Positions 48,540 to 61,264 of a stretch of 64,000 nt of DNA are shown here, in pieces; position 1 is the stretch's first letter, and every line of letters starts with the position of its first letter. Source of the stretch: Cyprinodon diabolis (lineage: Eukaryota > Chordata > Actinopteri > Cyprinodontiformes > Cyprinodontidae); NCBI GenBank assembly GCA_030533445.1, contig JARPUW010000304.1:61271-125270 (forward strand), in the 5' to 3' direction. Below the pieces are notes generated by a model. That model worked only from the letters and a program-made list of their open reading frames with translations. It made no database searches and was not told where the DNA came from. A program made the position numbers and the translations under genes.

Positions 48540-51500
48540 TACAGCAGCTCAAGGCTCCAGAAGCTAGAGGTTCCAGAAGCTCAAGGTTCCAGCAGCTCAA
48601 TGTTCCAGAAGCACCAGCAGCTCAAGGCTGCAGCAGCTCAAGGTTCCAGCAGCTCAAAGTTCCAGAAGCACCAGCAGCTCAAGGCTCCAGCAGCTCAAGG
48701 TTCCAGAAGCTCAAGGCTCCAGATGCTCAAGGTTCCAGATGCACCAGCAGCTCAAGGTTCCAGCAGCTCAAGGCTCCAGATGCTCAAGGCTCCAGATGCT
48801 CAAAGTTCCAGCAGCTCAATGTTCCAGCAGCTCAAGGTTCCAGCAGCTCAAGGTTCCAGCAGCTCAAGGTTCCAGAAGCACCAGCAGCTCAAAGCTCCAG
48901 CAGCTCAAGGTTCCAGAAGCTCAAGGCTCCAGAACCACCAGCAGCTCAAGGTTCCAGCAGCTCAAGGTTCCAGAAGCACCAGCAGCTCAAGGTTCCAGCA
49001 GATCAAGGTTCCAGAAGCACCAGCAGCTCAAGGTTCCAGCAGCTCAAGGTTCCAGCAGCTCAAGGTTCCAGAAGCGCCAGCAGCTCAAGGCTCCAGCAGC
49101 CCAAGGTTCCAGAAGCTCAAGGCTCCAGATTCTCAAGGTTCCAGAAGCACCAGCAGCTCAAGGTTCCAGCAGCTCAAAGTTCCAGCAGCTCAAGGTTCCA
49201 GAAAGACCAGCAGCTCAAGGTTCCAGTAGCTCAAGGCTCCACATGCTCAAGGTTCCAGAAGCACCAGCAGCTCAAGGTTCCAGCAGCTCAAGGTTCCAGA
49301 AGCTCAAGGCTCCAGATGCTCAAGGTTCCAGAAGCACCAGCAGCTCAAGGTTCCAGCAGCTCAAGGTTCCAGAAGCACCAGCAGCTCAAGGTTCCAGAAG
49401 CTCAAGGCTCCAGATGCTCAAGGTTCCAGAAGCACCAGCAGCTCAAGGTTCCAGCAGCTCAAGGTTCCAGCAGCTCAAGGTTCCAGATGCTCAAGGTTCC
49501 AGATGCACCAGCAGCTCAAGGTTCCAGAAGCTCAAGGGTCCAGCAGCTCAAGGCTCCAGATGCTCAAGGCTCCAGATGCTCAAAGTTCCAGCAGCTCAAG
49601 GTTCCAGCAGCTCAAGGTTCCAGCAGCTCAAGGTTCCAGAAGCACCAGCAGCTCAAGGCTCCAGCAGCTCAAGGTTCCAGAAGCTATAGGCTCCAGATGC
49701 TCAAGGTTCCAGAACCACCAGCAGCTCAAGGTTCCAGCAGCTCAAGGTTCCAGAAGCACCAGCAGCTCAAGGTTCCAGCAGCTCAAGGTTCCAGAAGCAC
49801 CAGCAGCTCAAGGTTCCAGCAGCTCAAGGCTCTAGCAGCTCAAGGTTCCAGAAGCACCAGCAGCTCAAGGTTCCAGAAGCTCAAGGCTCCAGATGCTCAA
49901 GGTTCCTGAAGCACCAGCAGCTCAAGGTTCCAGCAGCTCAAGGTTCCAGAAGCACCAGCAGCTCAAGGTTCCAGCAGCTCAAGGTTCCAGAAGCACCAGC
50001 AGCTCAAGGTTCCAGCAGCTCAAGGTTCCAGAAGCGCCAGCAGCTCAAGGCTCCAGCCGCTCAAGGTTCCAGAAGCTCAAGGCTCCAGATGCTCAAGGTT
50101 CCAGAAGCACCAGCAGCTCAAGGTTCCAGCAGCTCAAGGTTCCAGCAGCTCAAGGTTCCAGAAGCACCAGCAGCTCAAGGTTCCAGCAGCTCAAGGTTCC
50201 AGAAGCACCAGCAGCTCAAGGTTCCAGAAGCTCAAGGCTCCAGATGCTCAAGGTTCCAGAAGCACCAGCAGCTCAAGGTTCCAGCAGCTCAAGGTTCCAG
50301 AAGCTCAAGGCTCCAGATGCTCAAGGTTCCAGAAGCACCAGCAGCTCAAGGTTCCAGCAGCTCAAGGTTCCAGCAGCTCAAGGTTCCAGCAGCTCAAGGT
50401 TCCAGAAACACCAGCAGCTCAAGGTTCCAGAAGCTCAAGGCTCCAGATGCTCAAGGTTCCAGAAGCACCAGCAGCTCAAGGTTCCAGCAGCTCAAGGTTC
50501 CAGAAGCACCAGCAGCTCAAGGTTCCAGCAGCTCAAGGTTCCAGCAGCACCAGCAGCTCAAGGTTCCAGCAGCTCAGGGTTCCAGAAGCACCAGCAGCTC
50601 AAGGCTGCAGCAGCTCAAGGTTCCAGCAGCTCAAGGTTCCAGAAGCACCAGCAGCTCAAGGTTCCAGAAGCTCAAGGCTCCAGATGCTCAAGGTTCCAGA
50701 AGCACCAGCAGCTCAAGGTTCCAGCAGCTCAAGGTTCCAGAAGCTCAAGGCTCCAGATGCTCAAGGTTCCAGAAGCACCAGCAGCTCAAGGTTCCAGCAG
50801 CTCAAGGTTCCAGCAGCTCAAGGTTCCAGAAGCACCAGCAGCTCAAGGTTCCAGAAGCTCAAGGCTCCAGATGCTCAAGGTTCCAGAAGCACCAGCAGCT
50901 CAAGGTTCCAGCAGCTCAAGGTTCCAGCAGCTCAAAGTTCCAGAAGCACCAGCAGCTCAAGGCTCCAGCAGCTCAAGGTTCCAGAAGCTCAAGGCTCCAG
51001 ATGCTCAAGGTTCCAGATGCACCAGCAGCTCAAGGTTCCAGAAGCTCAAGGTTCCAGCAGCTCAAGGCTCCAGATGCTCAAGGCTCCAGATGCTCAAAGT
51101 TCCAGCAGCTCAATGTTCCAGCAGCTCAAGGTTCCAGCAGCTCAAGGTTCCAGCAGCTCAAGGTTCCAGAAGCACCAGCAGCTCAAGGTTCCAGCAGCTC
51201 AAGGTTCCAGCAGCTCAAGGTTCCAGAAGCACCAGCAGCTCAAGGCTCCAGCAGCTCAAGGTTCCAGAAGCTCAACGCTCCAGATGCTCAAGGTTCCAGA
51301 TGCACCAGCAGCTCAAGGTTCCAGAAGCTCAAGGTTCCAGCAGCTCAAAGTTCCAGCAGCTCAAGGTTCCTGATGCTCAAGGTTCCAGAAGCACCAGCAG
51401 CTCAATGCTTCAGCAGCTCAAGGTTCCAGCAGCTCAAGGTTCCAGAAGCTCAAGGCTCCAGATGCTCAAGGTTCCAGAAGCACCAGCAGCTCAAGGTTCC

Positions 51501-51796
51501 AGCAGCTCAAGGTTCCAGCAGCTCAAGGTTCCAGAAGCACCAGCAGCTCAAGGTTCCAGCAGCTCAAGGTTCCAGAAGCACCAGCAGCTCAAGGTTCCAG
51601 AAGCTCAAGGCTCCAGATGCTCAAGGTTCCAGAAGCACCAGCAGCTCAAGGTTCCAGCAGCTCAAGGTTCCAGAAGCTCAAGGCTCCAGATGCTCAAGGT
51701 TCCAGAAGCACCAGCAGCTCAAGGTTCCAGCAGCTCAAGGTTCCAGCAGCTCAAGGTTCCAGCAGCTCAAGGTTCCAGAAGCACCAGCAGCTCAAG
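48510..51796 (+). repeat. Block repeated at a 12,204-bp offset (first member)
   Basis: Recurs at 60714-64000. Supporting pairs are 48739 to 60943, 49503 to 61707 and 50447 to 62651, all exactly 12,204 bp apart. The last bases of the window still match 51781-51796, so the block continues past the window end. Confidence 0.87.
48855..50550 (+). repeat. 1.7-kb block repeated at a 7,305-bp offset (second member)
   Basis: Counterpart of 41550-43245. Most of it is also part of the block that recurs 12,204 bp downstream, so this sequence has at least three related copies in the window (near 42, 49.5 and 61.7 kb). Confidence 0.82.
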
Positions 51797-53049
51797 GTTC
51801 CAGAAGCTCAAGGCTCCAGATGCTCAAGGTTCCAGAAGCACCAGCAGCTCAAGGTTCCAGCAGCTCAAGGTTCCAGCAGCTCAAGGTTCCAGAAGCACCA
51901 GCAGCTCAAGGTTCCAGCAGCTCAAGGTTCCAGAAGCACCAGCAGCTCAAGGTTCCAGCAGCTCAAGGTTCCAGCAGCACCAGCAGCTCAAGGTTCCAGC
52001 AGCTCAGGGTTCCAGAAGCACTTGCAGCTCAAGGCTGCAGCAGCTCAAGGTTCCAGCAGCTCAAGGTTCCAGAAGCACCAGCAGCTCAAGGTTCCAGAAG
52101 CTCAAGGCTCCAGATGCTCAAGGTTCCAGAAGCACCAGCAGCTCAAGGTTCCAGCAGCTCAAGGTTCCAGAAGCTCAAGGCTCCAGATGCTCAAGGTTCC
52201 AGAAGCACCAGCAGCTCAAGGTTCCAGCAGCTCAAGGTTCCAGAAGCACCAGCAGCTCAAGGTTCCAGAAGCTCAAGGCTCCAGATGCTCAAGGTTCCAG
52301 AAGCACCAGCAGCTCAAGGTTCCAGCAGCTCAAGGTTCCAGAAGCACCAGCAGCTCAAGGTTCCAGCAGCTCAAGGTTCCAGCAGCTCAAAGTTCCAGAA
52401 GCACCAGCAGCTCAAGGCTCCAGCAGCTCAAGGTTCCAGAAGCTCAAGGCTCCAGATGCTCAAGGTTCCAGATGCACCAGCAGCTCAAGGTTCCAGAAGC
52501 TCAAGGTTCCAGCAGCTCAAGGCTCCAGATGCTCAATGCTCCAGATGCTCAAAGTTCCAGCAGCTCAATGTTCCAGCAGCTCAAGGTTCCAGCAGCTCAA
52601 GGTTCCAGCAGCTCAAGGTTCCAGAAGCACCAGCAGCTCAAGGTTCCAGCAGCTCAAGGTTCCAGCAGCTCAAGGTTCCAGCAGCTCAAGGTTCCAGCAG
52701 CTCAAGGTTCCAGAAGCACCAGCAGCTCAAGGCTCCAGCAGCTCAAGGTTCCAGAAGCTCAAGGCTCCAGATGCTCAAGGTTCCAGATGCACCAGCAGCT
52801 CAAGGTTCCAGAAGCTCAAGGTTCCAGCAGCTCAAAGTTCCAGCAGCTCAAGGTTCCAGATGCTCAAGGTTCCAGAAGCACCAGCAGCTCAATGCTTCAG
52901 CAGCTCAAGGTTCCAGCAGCTCAAGGTTCCAGAAGCTCAAGGCTCCAGATGCTCAAGGTTCCAGATGCACCAGCAGCTCAAGGTTCCAGCAGCTCAAGGT
53001 TCCAGAAGCACCAGCAGCTCAAGGTTCCAGCAGCTCAAGGTTCCAGAAG
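51797..53049 (+). repeat. Mosaic array segment without an assigned partner
   Basis: Ordinary 16/25-bp array with rare variants such as agaagcacttgcagc near 52020 and caatgctcc near 52535. I could not assign it to one of the large offset pairs. No gene or other element is visible. Confidence 0.7.
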
Positions 53050-56000
53050 CACCAGCAGCTCAAGGTTCCAGAAGCTCAAGGCTCCAGATGCTCAAGGTTC
53101 CAGAAGCACCAGCAGCTCAAGGTTCCAGCAGCTCAAGGTAACAGAAGCTCAAGGCTCCAGATGCTCAAGGTTCCAGAAGCACCAGCAGCTCAAGGTTCCA
53201 GCAGCTCAAGGTTCCAGCAGCTCAAGGTTCCAGCAGCTCAAGGTTCCAGAAGCACCAGCAGCTCAAGGTTCCAGAAGCTCAAGGCTCCAGATGCTCAAGG
53301 TTCCAGAAGCACCAGCAGCTCAAGGTTCCAGCAGCTCAAGGTTCCAGAAGAACCAGCAGCTCAAGGTTCCAGCAGCTCAAGGTTCCAGCAGCTCAAAGTT
53401 CCAGAAGCACCAGCAGCTCAAGGCTCCAGCAGCTCAAGGTTCCAGAAGCTCAAGGCTCCAGATGCTCAAGGTTCCAGATGCACCAGCAGCTCAAGGTTCC
53501 AGAAGCTCAAGGTTCCAGCAGCTCAAGGCTCCAGATGCTCAAGGCTCCAGAAGCTCAAAGTTCCAGCAGCTCAATGTTCCAGCAGCTCAAGGTTCCAGCA
53601 GCTCAAGGTTCCAGCAGCTCAAAGTTCCAGAAGCACCAGCAGCTCAAGGCTCCAGCAGCTCAAGGTTCCAGAAGCTCAAGGCTCCAGATGCTCAAGGTTC
53701 CAGAACCACCAGCAGCTCAAGGTTCCAGCAGCTCAAGGTTCCAGAAGCACCAGCAGCTCAAGGTTCCAGCAGCTCAAGGTTCCAGAAGCACCAGCAGCTC
53801 AAGGTTCCAGCAGCTCAAGGTTCCAGCAGCTCAAGGTTCCAGAAGCACCAGCAGCTCAAGGTTCCAGCAGCTCAAGGTTCCAGAAGCTCAAGGCTCCAGA
53901 TTCTCAAGGTTCCAGAAGCACCAGCAGCTCAAGGTTCCAGCAGCTCAAAGTTCCAGCAGCTCAAGGTTCCAGAAGCACCAGCAGCTCAAGGTTCCAGTAG
54001 CTCAAGGCTCCACATGCTCAAGGTTCCAGAAGCACCAGCAGCTCAAGGTTCCAGCAGCTCAAGGTTCCAGAAGCTCAAGGCTCCAGATGCTCAAGGTTCC
54101 AGAAGCACCAGCAGCTCAAGGTTCCAGCAGCTCAAGGTTCCAGAAGCACCAGCAGCTCAAGGTTCCAGAAGCTCAAGGCTCCAGATGCTCAAGGTTCCAG
54201 AAGCACCAGCAGCTCAAGGTTCCAGCAGCTCAAGGTTCCAGCAGCTCAAGGTTCCAGATGCTCAAGGTTCCAGATGCACCAGCAGCTCAAGGTTCCAGAA
54301 GCTCAAGGGTCCAGCAGCTCAAGGCTCCAGATGCTCAAGGCTCCAGATGCTCAAAGTTCCAGCAGCTCAAGGTTCCAGCAGCTCAAGGTTCCAGCAGCTC
54401 AAGGTTCCAGAAGCACCAGCAGCTCAAGGCTCCAGCAGCTCAAGGTTCCAGAAGCTATAGGCTCCAGATGCTCAAGGTTCCAGAACCACCAGCAGCTCAA
54501 GGTTCCAGCAGCTCAAGGTTCCAGAAGCACCAGAAGCTCAAGGTTCCAGCAGCTCAAGGTTCCAGAAGCACCAGCAGCTCAAGGTTCCAGCAGCTCAAGG
54601 CTCCAGCAGCTCAAGGTTCCAGAAGCACCAGCAGCTCAAGGTTCCAGAAGCTCAAGGCTCCAGATGCTCAAGGTTCCTGAAGCACCAGCAGCTCAAGGTT
54701 CCAGCAGCTCAAGGTTCCAGAAGCACCAGCAGCTCAAGGTTCCAGAAGCTCAAGGCTCCAGATGCTCAAGGTTCCAGAAGCACGAGCAGCTCAAGGTTCC
54801 AGCAGCTCAAGGTTCCAGAAGCACCAGCAGCTCAAGCTTCCAGCAGCTCAAGGTTCCAGCAGCTCAAGGTTCCAGCAGCTCAAGGTTCCAGAAGCACCAG
54901 CAGCTCAAGGTTCCAGCAGCTCAAGGCTCCAGCAGCTCAAAGTTCCAGCAGCTCAAGGCTCCAGCAGCTCAAGGTTCCAGAAGCACCAGCAGCTCAAGGT
55001 TCCAGAAGCTCAAGGCTCCAGATGCTCAAGGTTCCAGAAGCACCAGCAGCTCAAGGTTCCAGCAGCTGAAGGTTCCAGAAGCACCAGCAGCTCAAGGTTC
55101 CAGCAGCTCAAGGTTCCAGCAGCACCAGCAGCTCAAGGTTCCAGCAGCTCAGGGTTACAGCAGCTCAAGGCTCCAGAAGCTAGAGGTTCCAGAAGCTCAA
55201 GGTTCCAGCAGCTCAATGTTCCAGAAGCACCAGCAGCTCAAGGCTGCAGCAGCTCAAGTTTCCAGCAGTTCAAAGTTCCAGAAGCACCAGCAGCTCAAGG
55301 CTCCAGCAGCTCAAGGTTCCAGCAGCTCAAGGCTCCAGAAGCTCAAGGTTCCAGATGCACCAGCAGCTCAAGGTTCCAGAAGCTCAAGGTTCCAGCAGCT
55401 CAAGGCTCCAGATGCTCAAGGCTCCAGATGCTCAAAGTTCCAGCAGCTCAATGTTCCAGCAGCTCAAGGTTCCAGCAGCTCAAGGTTCCAGAAGCACCAG
55501 CAGCTCAAGGCTCCAGCAGCTCAAGGTTCCAGAAGCTCAAGGCTCCAGATGCTCAAGGTTCCAGAACCACCAGCAGCTCAAGGTTCCAGAAGCACCAGCA
55601 GCTCAAGGCTCCAGCAGCTCAAGGTTCCAGAAGCTCAAGGCTCCAGATGCTCAAGGTTCCAGAAGCACCAGCAGCTCAAGGTTCCAGCAGCTCAAGGTTC
55701 CAGCAGCTCAAGGTTCCAGAAGCACCAGCAGCTCAAGGTTCCAGCAGCTCAAGGTTCCAGAAGCACCATCAGCTCAAGGTTCCAGCAGCTCAAGGCTCCA
55801 GCAGCTCAAGGTTCCAGCAGCTCAAGGCTCCAGCAGCTCAAGGTTCCAGAAGCACCAGCAGCTCAAGGTTCCAGAAGCTCAAGGCTCCAGATGCTCAAGG
55901 TTCCAGAAGCACCAGCAGCTCAAGGTTCCAGCAGCTCAAGGTTCCAGAAGCTCAAGGCTCCAGATGCTCAAGGTTCCAGAAGCACAAGCAGCTCAAGGTT

Positions 56001-57470
56001 CCAGCAGCTCAAGGTTCCAGCAGCTCAAGGTTCCAGAAGCACCAGCAGCTCAAGGTTCCAGAAGCTCAAGGCTCCAGATGCTCAAGGTTCCAGAAGCACC
56101 AGCAGCTCAAGGTTCCAGCAGCTCAAGGTTCCAGCAGCTCAAGGTTCCAGAAGCACCAGCAGCTCAAGGTTCCAGAAGCTCAAGGCTCCAGCAGCTCAAG
56201 GTTCCAGAAGCTCAAGGCTCCAGATGCTCAAGGTTCCAGAAGCACCAGCAGCTCAAGGTTCCAGCAGCTCAAGGTTCCAGCAGCTCAAGGTTCCAGAAGC
56301 ACCAGCAGCTCAAGGTTCCAGCAGCTCAAGGTTCCAGAAGCACCAGCAGCTCAAGGTTCCAGCAGCTCAAGGCTCCAGCAGCTCAAGGTTCCAGCAGCTC
56401 AAGGCTCCAGATGCTCAAGGTTCCAGAAGCACCAGCAGCTCAAGGTTCCAGCAGCTCAAGGTTCCAGCAGCTGAAGGTTCGAGAAGCACCAGCAGCTCAA
56501 GGTTCCAGCAGCTCAAGGTTCCAGCAGCACCAGCAGCTCAAGGTTCCAGCAGCTCAGGGTTACAGCAGCTCAAGGCTCCAGAAGCTAGAGGTTCCAGAAG
56601 CTCAAGGTTCCAGCAGCTCAAGGTTCCAGAAGCACCAGCAGCTCAAGGCTGCAGCAGCTCAAGGTTCCAGCAGCTCAAGGTTCCAGAAGCACCAGCAGCT
56701 CAAGGCTCCAGCAGCTCAAGGTTCCAGAAGCTCAAGGCTCCAGATGTTCAAGGTTCCAGATATACCAGCAGCTCAAGGTTCCAGAAGCTCAAGGGTCCAG
56801 CAGCTCAAGGCTCCAGATGCTCAAGGCTCCAGATGCTCAAAGTTCCAGCAGCTCAAGGTTCCAGCAGCACAAGGTTCCAGCAGCTCAAGGTTCCAGCAGC
56901 TCAAGGTTCCAGAAGCACCAGCAGCTCAAGGCTCCCGCAGCTCAAGGTTCCAGAAGCTCAAGGCTCCAGATGCTCAAGGTTCCAGAACCACCAGCAGCTC
57001 AAGGTTCCAGCAGCTCAAGGTTCCAGAAGCACCAGCAGCTCAAGGTTCCAGCAGCTCAAGGTTCCAGAAGCACCAGCAGCTCAAGGTTCCAGCAGCTCAA
57101 GGTTCCAGAAGCGCCAGCAGCTCAAGGCTCCAGCAGCTCAAGGTTCCAGAAGCTCAAGGCTCCAGATGCTCAAGGTTCCAGAAGCACCAGCAGCTCAAGG
57201 TTCCAGCAGCTCAAGGTTCCAGCAGCTCAAGGTTCCAGAAGCACCAGCAGCTCAAGGTTCCAGCAGCTCAAGGTTCCAGAAGCACCAGCAGCTCAAGGTT
57301 CCAGAAGCTCAAGGCTCCAGATGCTCAAGGTTCCAGAAGCACCAGCAGCTCAAGGTTCCAGCAGCTCAAGGTTCCAGCAGCTCAAGGTTCCAGAAGCACC
57401 AGCAGCTCAAGGTTCCAGCAGCTCAAGGTTCCAGCAGCACCAGCAGCTCAAGGTTCCAGCAGCTCAGGGT
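53050..57470 (+). repeat. 4.4-kb block repeated at about 9.1-kb offset (second member)
   Basis: Counterpart of about 43900-48539, with one monomer gained near 53210 and about 212 bp absent relative to the first copy. Private changes include ggtaacag near 53139 and agaagaaccagc near 53349. Edges are approximate on the left and firm on the right. Confidence 0.84.
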
Positions 57471-57602
57471 TCCAGAAGCACCAGCAGCTCAAGGCTGCAG
57501 CAGCTCAAGGTTCCAGCAGCTCAAGGTTCCAGAAGCACCAGCAGCTCAAGGCTCCAGCAGCTCAAGGTTCCAGAAGCTCAAGGCTCCAGATGCTCAAGGT
57601 TC

Positions 57603-58965
57603 CAGATGCAACAGCAGCTCAAGGTTCCAGAAGCTCAGGGTTCCAGCAGCTCAAGGTTCCAGCTGCTCAAGGTTCCAGCAGCTCAAGGTTCCAGAAGCAC
57701 CAGCAGCTCAAGGCTCCAGCAGCTCAAGGTTCCAGCAGCTCAAGGTTCCAGAAGCACCAGCAACTCAAGGTTCCAGCAGCTCAAGGTTCCAGAAGCACCA
57801 GCAGCTCAAGGTTCCAGCAGCTCAAGGCTCCAGAAGCTCAGAGTTCCGGCAGCTCAAGGCTCCAGCAGCTCAAGGTTCCAGAAGCACCAGCAGCTCAAGG
57901 TTCCAGAAGCTCAAGGCTCCAGATGCTCAAGGTTCCAGAAGCACCAGCAGCTCAAGGTTCCAGCAGCTCAAGGTTCCACCAGCTGAAGGTTCCAGAAGCA
58001 CCAGCAGCTCAAGGTTCCAGCAGCTCAAGGTTCCAGCAGCACCAGCAGCTCAAGGTTCCAGCAGCTCAGGGTTACAGCAGCTCAAGGCTCCAGAAGCTAG
58101 AGGTTCCAGAAGCTCAAGGTTCCAGCAGCTCAATGTTCCAGAAGCACCAGCAGCTCAAGGCTGCAGCAGCTCAAGGTTCCAGCAGCTCAAAGTTCCAGAA
58201 GCACCAGCAACTCAAGGCTCCAGCAGCTCAAGGTTCCAGAAGCTCAAGGCTCCAGATGCTCAAGGTTCCAGATGCACCAGCAGCTCAAGGTTCCAGAAGC
58301 TCAAGGTTCCAGCAGCTCAAGGCTCCAGATGCTCAAGGCTCCAGATGCTCAAAGTTCCAGCAGCTCAATGTTCCAGCAGCTCAAGGTTCCAGCAGCTCAA
58401 GGTTCCAGAAGCACCAGCAGCTCAAGGTTCCAGCAGCTCAGGGTTACAGCAGCTCAAGGCTCCAGAAGCTAGAGGTTCCAGAAGCTCAAGGTTCCAGCAG
58501 CTCAATGTTCCAGAAGCACCAGCAGCTCAAGGCTGCAGCAGCTCAAGGTTCCAGCAGCTCAAAGTTCCAGAAGCACCAGCAGCTCAAGGCTCCAGCAGCT
58601 CAAGGTTCCAGAAGCTCAAGGCTCCAGATGCTCAAGGTTCCAGATGCACCAGCAGCTCAAGGTTCCAGCAGCTCAAGGCTCCAGATGCTCAAGGCTCCAG
58701 ATGCTCAAAGTTCCAGCAGCTCAATGTTCCAGCAGCTCAAGGTTCCAGCAGCTCAAGGTTCCAGCAGCTCAAGGTTCCAGAAGCACCAGCAGCTCAAAGC
58801 TCCAGCAGCTCAAGGTTCCAGAAGCTCAAGGCTCCAGAACCACCAGCAGCTCAAGGTTCCAGCAGCTCAAGGTTCCAGAAGCACCAGCAGCTCAAGGTTC
58901 CAGCAGATCAAGGTTCCAGAAGCACCAGCAGCTCAAGGTTCCAGCAGCTCAAGGTTCCAGCAGCT
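57603..58965 (+). repeat. 1.3-kb block repeated at a 2,388-to-2,299-bp offset (first member)
   Basis: Matches 59991-61264. The offset is 2,388 bp at the atgcaacagc variant (57606 to 59994) and 2,299 bp afterwards (58272 to 60571; 58644 to 60943). The 89-bp step equals four 16-mers plus one 25-mer, including the ttccggcag variant near 57845, which is absent from the downstream copy. Confidence 0.84.
58059..58818 (+). repeat. 372-bp doublet, occurrence 7
   Basis: Marker ggg at 58069 and 58441, spacing 372 bp, as in occurrence 5. Confidence 0.87.
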
Positions 58966-59990
58966 CAAGGTTCCAGAAAGACCAGCAGCTCAAGGTTCCA
59001 GTAGCTCAAGGCTCCACATGCTCAAGGTTCCAGAAGCACCAGCAGCTCAAGGTTCCAGTAGCTCAAGGCTCCACATGCTCAAGGTTCCAGAAGCACCAGC
59101 AGCTCAAGGTTCCAGCAGCTCAAGGTTCCAGAAGCTCAAGGCTCCAGATGCTCAAGGTTCCAGAAGCACCAGCAGCTCAAGGTTCCAGCAGCTCAAGGTT
59201 CCAGAAGCACCAGCAGCTCAAGGTTGCAGAAGCTCAAGGCTCCAGATGCTCAAGGTTCCAGAAGCACCAGCAGCTCAAGGTTCCAGCAGCTCAAGGTTCC
59301 AGCAGCTCAAGGTTCCAGATGCTCAAGGTTCCAGATGCACCAGCAGCTCAAGGTTCCAGAAGCTCAAGGGTCCAGCAGCTCAAGGCTCCAGATGCTCAAG
59401 GCTCCAGATGCTCAAAGTTCCAGCAGCTCAAGGTTCCAGCAGCTCAAGGTTCCAGCAGCTCAAGGTTCCAGAAGCACCAGCAGCTCAAGGCTCCAGCAGC
59501 TCAAGGTTCCAGAAGCTATAGGCTCCAGATGCTCAAGGTTCCAGAACCACCAGCAGCTCAAGGTTCCAGCAGCTCAAGGTTCCAGAAGCACCAGCAGCTC
59601 AAGGTTCCAGCAGCTCAAGGTTCCAGAAGCACCAGCAGCTCAAGGTTCCAGCAGCTCAAGGCTCTAGCAGCTCAAGGTTCCAGAAGCACCAGCAGCTCAA
59701 GGTTCCAGAAGCTCAAGGCTCCAGATGCTCAAGGTTCCTGAAGCACCAGCAGCTCAAGGTTCCAGCAGCTCAAGGTTCCAGAAGCACCAGCAGCTCAAGG
59801 TTCCAGCAGCTCAAGGTTCCAGCAGCACCAGCAGCTCAAGGTTCCAGCAGCTCAGGGTTCCAGAAGCACCAGCAGCTCAAGGCTGCAGCAGCTCAAGGTT
59901 CCAGCAGCTCAAGGTTCCAGAAGCACCAGCAGCTCAAGGCTCCAGCAGCTCAAGGTTCCAGAAGCTCAAGGCTCCAGATGCTCAAGGTTC

Positions 59991-61264
59991 CAGATGCAAC
60001 AGCAGCTCAAGGTTCCAGAAGCTCAGGGTTCCAGCAGCTCAAGGTTCCAGCTGCTCAAGGTTCCAGCAGCTCAAGGTTCCAGAAGCACCAGCAGCTCAAG
60101 GCTCCAGCAGCTCAAGGTTCCAGCAGCTCAAGGTTCCAGAAGCACCAGCAACTCAAGGTTCCAGCAGCTCAAGGTTCCAGAAGCACCAGCAGCTCAAGGT
60201 TCCAGAAGCTCAAGGCTCCAGATGCTCAAGGTTCCAGAAGCACCAGCAGCTCAAGGTTCCAGCAGCTCAAGGTTCCACCAGCTGAAGGTTCCAGAAGCAC
60301 CAGCAGCTCAAGGTTCCAGCAGCTCAAGGTTCCAGCAGCACCAGCAGCTCAAGGTTCCAGCAGCTCAGGGTTACAGCAGCTCAAGGCTCCAGAAGCTAGA
60401 GGTTCCAGAAGCTCAAGGTTCCAGCAGCTCAATGTTCCAGAAGCACTAGCAGCTCAAGGCTGCAGCAGCTCAAGGTTCCAGCAGCTCAAAGTTCCAGAAG
60501 CACCAGCAACTCAAGGCTCCAGCAGCTCAAGGTTCCAGAAGCTCAAGGCTCCAGATGCTCAAGGTTCCAGATGCACCAGCAGCTCAAGGTTCCAGAAGCT
60601 CAAGGTTCCAGCAGCTCAAGGCTCCAGATGCTCAAGGCTCCAGATGCTCAAAGTTCCAGCAGCTCAATGTTCCAGCAGCTCAAGGTTCCAGCAGCTCAAG
60701 GTTCCAGAAGCACCAGCAGCTCAAGGTTCCAGCAGCTCAGGGTTACAGCAGCTCAAGGCTCCAGAAGCTAGAGGTTCCAGAAGCTCAAGGTTCCAGCAGC
60801 TCAATGTTCCAGAAGCACCAGCAGCTCAAGGCTGCAGCAGCTCAAGGTTCCAGCAGCTCAAAGTTCCAGAAGCACCAGCAGCTCAAGGCTCCAGCAGCTC
60901 AAGGTTCCAGAAGCTCAAGGCTCCAGATGCTCAAGGTTCCAGATGCACCAGCAGCTCAAGGTTCCAGCAGCTCAAGGCTCCAGATGCTCAAGGCTCCAGA
61001 TGCTCAAAGTTCCAGCAGCTCAATGTTCCAGCAGCTCAAGGTTCCAGCAGCTCAAGGTTCCAGCAGCTCAAGGTTCCAGAAGCACCAGCAGCTCAAAGCT
61101 CCAGCAGCTCAAGGTTCCAGAAGCTCAAGGCTCCAGAACCACCAGCAGCTCAAGGTTCCAGCAGCTCAAGGTTCCAGAAGCACCAGCAGCTCAAGGTTCC
61201 AGCAGATCAAGGTTCCAGAAGCACCAGCAGCTCAAGGTTCCAGCAGCTCAAGGTTCCAGCAGCT
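59991..61264 (+). repeat. 1.3-kb block repeated at a 2,388-to-2,299-bp offset (second member)
   Basis: Counterpart of 57603-58965 with an 89-bp internal deletion near 60200. It contains a private aagcactagcagc change near 60445 that adds a stop to one frame. It overlaps the start of the 12,204-bp-offset block. Confidence 0.83.
60358..61117 (+). repeat. 372-bp doublet, occurrence 8
   Basis: Marker ggg at 60368 and 60740, spacing 372 bp. It shares its second half with the 12,204-bp-offset block. Confidence 0.87.
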
